A stretch of DNA of 5,917 nucleotides from Pseudomonadota bacterium (GTDB taxonomy: Bacteria; Pseudomonadota; Alphaproteobacteria; Acetobacterales; Acetobacteraceae): contig JAKBCX010000117.1 in NCBI GenBank assembly GCA_021807465.1, positions 1-5,917 on the forward strand, in the 5' to 3' direction. Below, piece by piece: positions 5,509 to 5,917 of this stretch. Every line of letters starts with the position of its first letter. Position 1 is the stretch's first letter. The position numbers were made by a program, and so were the translations under genes. Under the pieces are notes generated by a model. It searched no databases. It had not been told where the DNA came from and saw only the letters and a list, made by a program, of their open reading frames with translations.

Positions 5509-5917
5509 TCAATCTCCTGACCATGTTGGCCGCCTGGAGCTATGTTTCTGCGCTCCAGTGGTCAAACGCTCGCAATGGAAGAGGCTTTTCAGATTTCGAA
5601 AGAGCTTTTGACTTCCTTGCTCTGAATGGATATTCGCAAAAATCATCAAAAGTGGAATAACGTAGATTATAATATTCCCGATGACGTTGCCCCTGACACC
5701 TGTTCCGGACAAAGAGTACGGTCCTCCGAACGTTTCAGCGGTACACCACACGCTCAGCGAATAAAGAATAGCCAGCGGCGCCATATACGGAAGGGCAAAG
5801 CGGGTTAATAGCGATAGGGCGATTGCTGTTTCAACAAGCGCGATTATGATGGCGAATATTGTTGGCTCAACAAAGGAGATAATGGCCAAGACAAGATGAA
5901 GCCAGGTCAAAATCCAC
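5509..5917 (-). CDS. DoxX/DoxD-like integral membrane protein, 5' end cut off by the window
   Basis: The frame is open to the right edge, with Trp-Ile codons upstream of a TTG at 5910-5908, so the true start is outside and 135 residues are visible. Numbering from that TTG, hydrophobic helices occupy about 4-24, 22-38, 42-56 and 76-92. The segment ETAIALSLL (27-35), then SVWCTAETFGGPY (53-65) and IIIYV (80-84), follows the DoxX/DoxD pattern as I remember it: a helix with Glu, then W-x-x-AE-x-FGGPY, then a final helix containing IIY. DoxD is the small subunit of archaeal thiosulfate:quinone oxidoreductase; bacterial DoxX proteins are poorly understood and tied to redox or sulfur stress. After the last helix comes an unusual 42-residue polar tail (92-133) containing inverted repeats. 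DNA composition is clearly poorer in GC than the operon, and orientation is opposite, so this gene is probably unrelated to it and perhaps acquired or degraded. Confidence 0.6.
   Translation of the reverse strand, partial: WILTWLHLVLAIISFVEPTIFAIIIALVETAIALSLLTRFALPYMAPLAILYSLSVWCTAETFGGPYSLSGTGVRGNVIGNIIIYVIPLLMIFANIHSEQGSQKLFRNLKSLFHCERLTTGAQKHSSRRPTWSGD
5518..5564. repeat. Nested inverted repeats under the DoxX-like C-terminal tail
   Basis: An inner pair, CTGGAGC (5534-5540) and GCTCCAG (5552-5558), has an 11-nt loop. An outer pair, TGACCA (5518-5523) and TGGTCA (5559-5564), abuts the inner right arm and is separated from the inner left arm by 10 nt. Together 13 bp can pair across 47 nt. 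They fall in the last codons of the minus-strand frame, in a region that does not look conserved. They may be a terminator-like structure without a T-run, or the scar of a rearrangement. Confidence 0.4.

Noticed and set aside
5405..5611. 68-codon plus-strand frame in the convergent gap
   Set aside because: There is no ribosome binding site and no domain pattern, and it runs through hairpins and into the opposite gene.
5478..5660. 60-codon plus-strand frame with a hydrophobic start, opposite the DoxX-like gene
   Set aside because: Its ATG lies in the loop and right arm of the 5468-5486 hairpin, without a ribosome binding site, and it is antisense to the tail of a frame with recognisable DoxX-like motifs. 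It is not fully excluded, since that tail is itself doubtful.
1..5917. CRISPR array, tRNA/rRNA genes, transposase or phage genes
   Set aside because: No regularly spaced direct repeats, cloverleaf or rRNA-like sequence, or recombinase motifs were seen on either strand.

Overview
The window reads like part of an accessory metabolic or export operon from a GC-rich Gram-negative bacterium, probably a proteobacterium. Codons are strongly GC-ending through 4 kb of tightly packed plus-strand genes, and one product has a Sec signal peptide with another an RND-type membrane transporter. An alphaproteobacterium such as a member of the Acetobacteraceae would fit the codon style, but this is a guess; no rRNA or marker gene is present.

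Layout, left to right. Positions 1-41 may hold the last codons of an upstream gene, and a strong 11-bp stem-loop (54-83) follows. Then come four plus-strand genes in series: (1) 106-1218, a secreted YCF48/HCF136-like beta-propeller with six BNR/Asp-box-like repeats; (2) 1268-3670, an 800-residue RND-superfamily (MMPL-type) transporter; (3) 3670-4416, a classical short-chain dehydrogenase/reductase (SDR) whose ATG shares a base with the transporter stop codon (TAATG); (4) 4487-5332, a second, more divergent SDR 70 nt downstream. After 5332 composition changes sharply: GC is 68% in 4561-4680 but 40% in 5581-5700 by direct count. A minus-strand reading frame (5509 to beyond 5917) encodes a partial DoxX/DoxD-like membrane protein that converges on the operon. 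The 176-nt convergent gap holds two hairpins without T-tracts.

How the genes may work together: a periplasmic YCF48-like propeller beside an MMPL/RND transporter is a recurrent pairing in proteobacteria, from general knowledge, and often sits near DUF1329/DUF1302 genes. The simplest model is that the propeller assists assembly or substrate handling of the transporter in the periplasm, while the two SDRs oxidise or reduce a hydroxyl/keto group on a hydrophobic, perhaps lipid-, steroid- or hydrocarbon-like, substrate in the cytoplasm. The substrate cannot be read from the sequence. The gene order supports co-expression; the pathway is inference.
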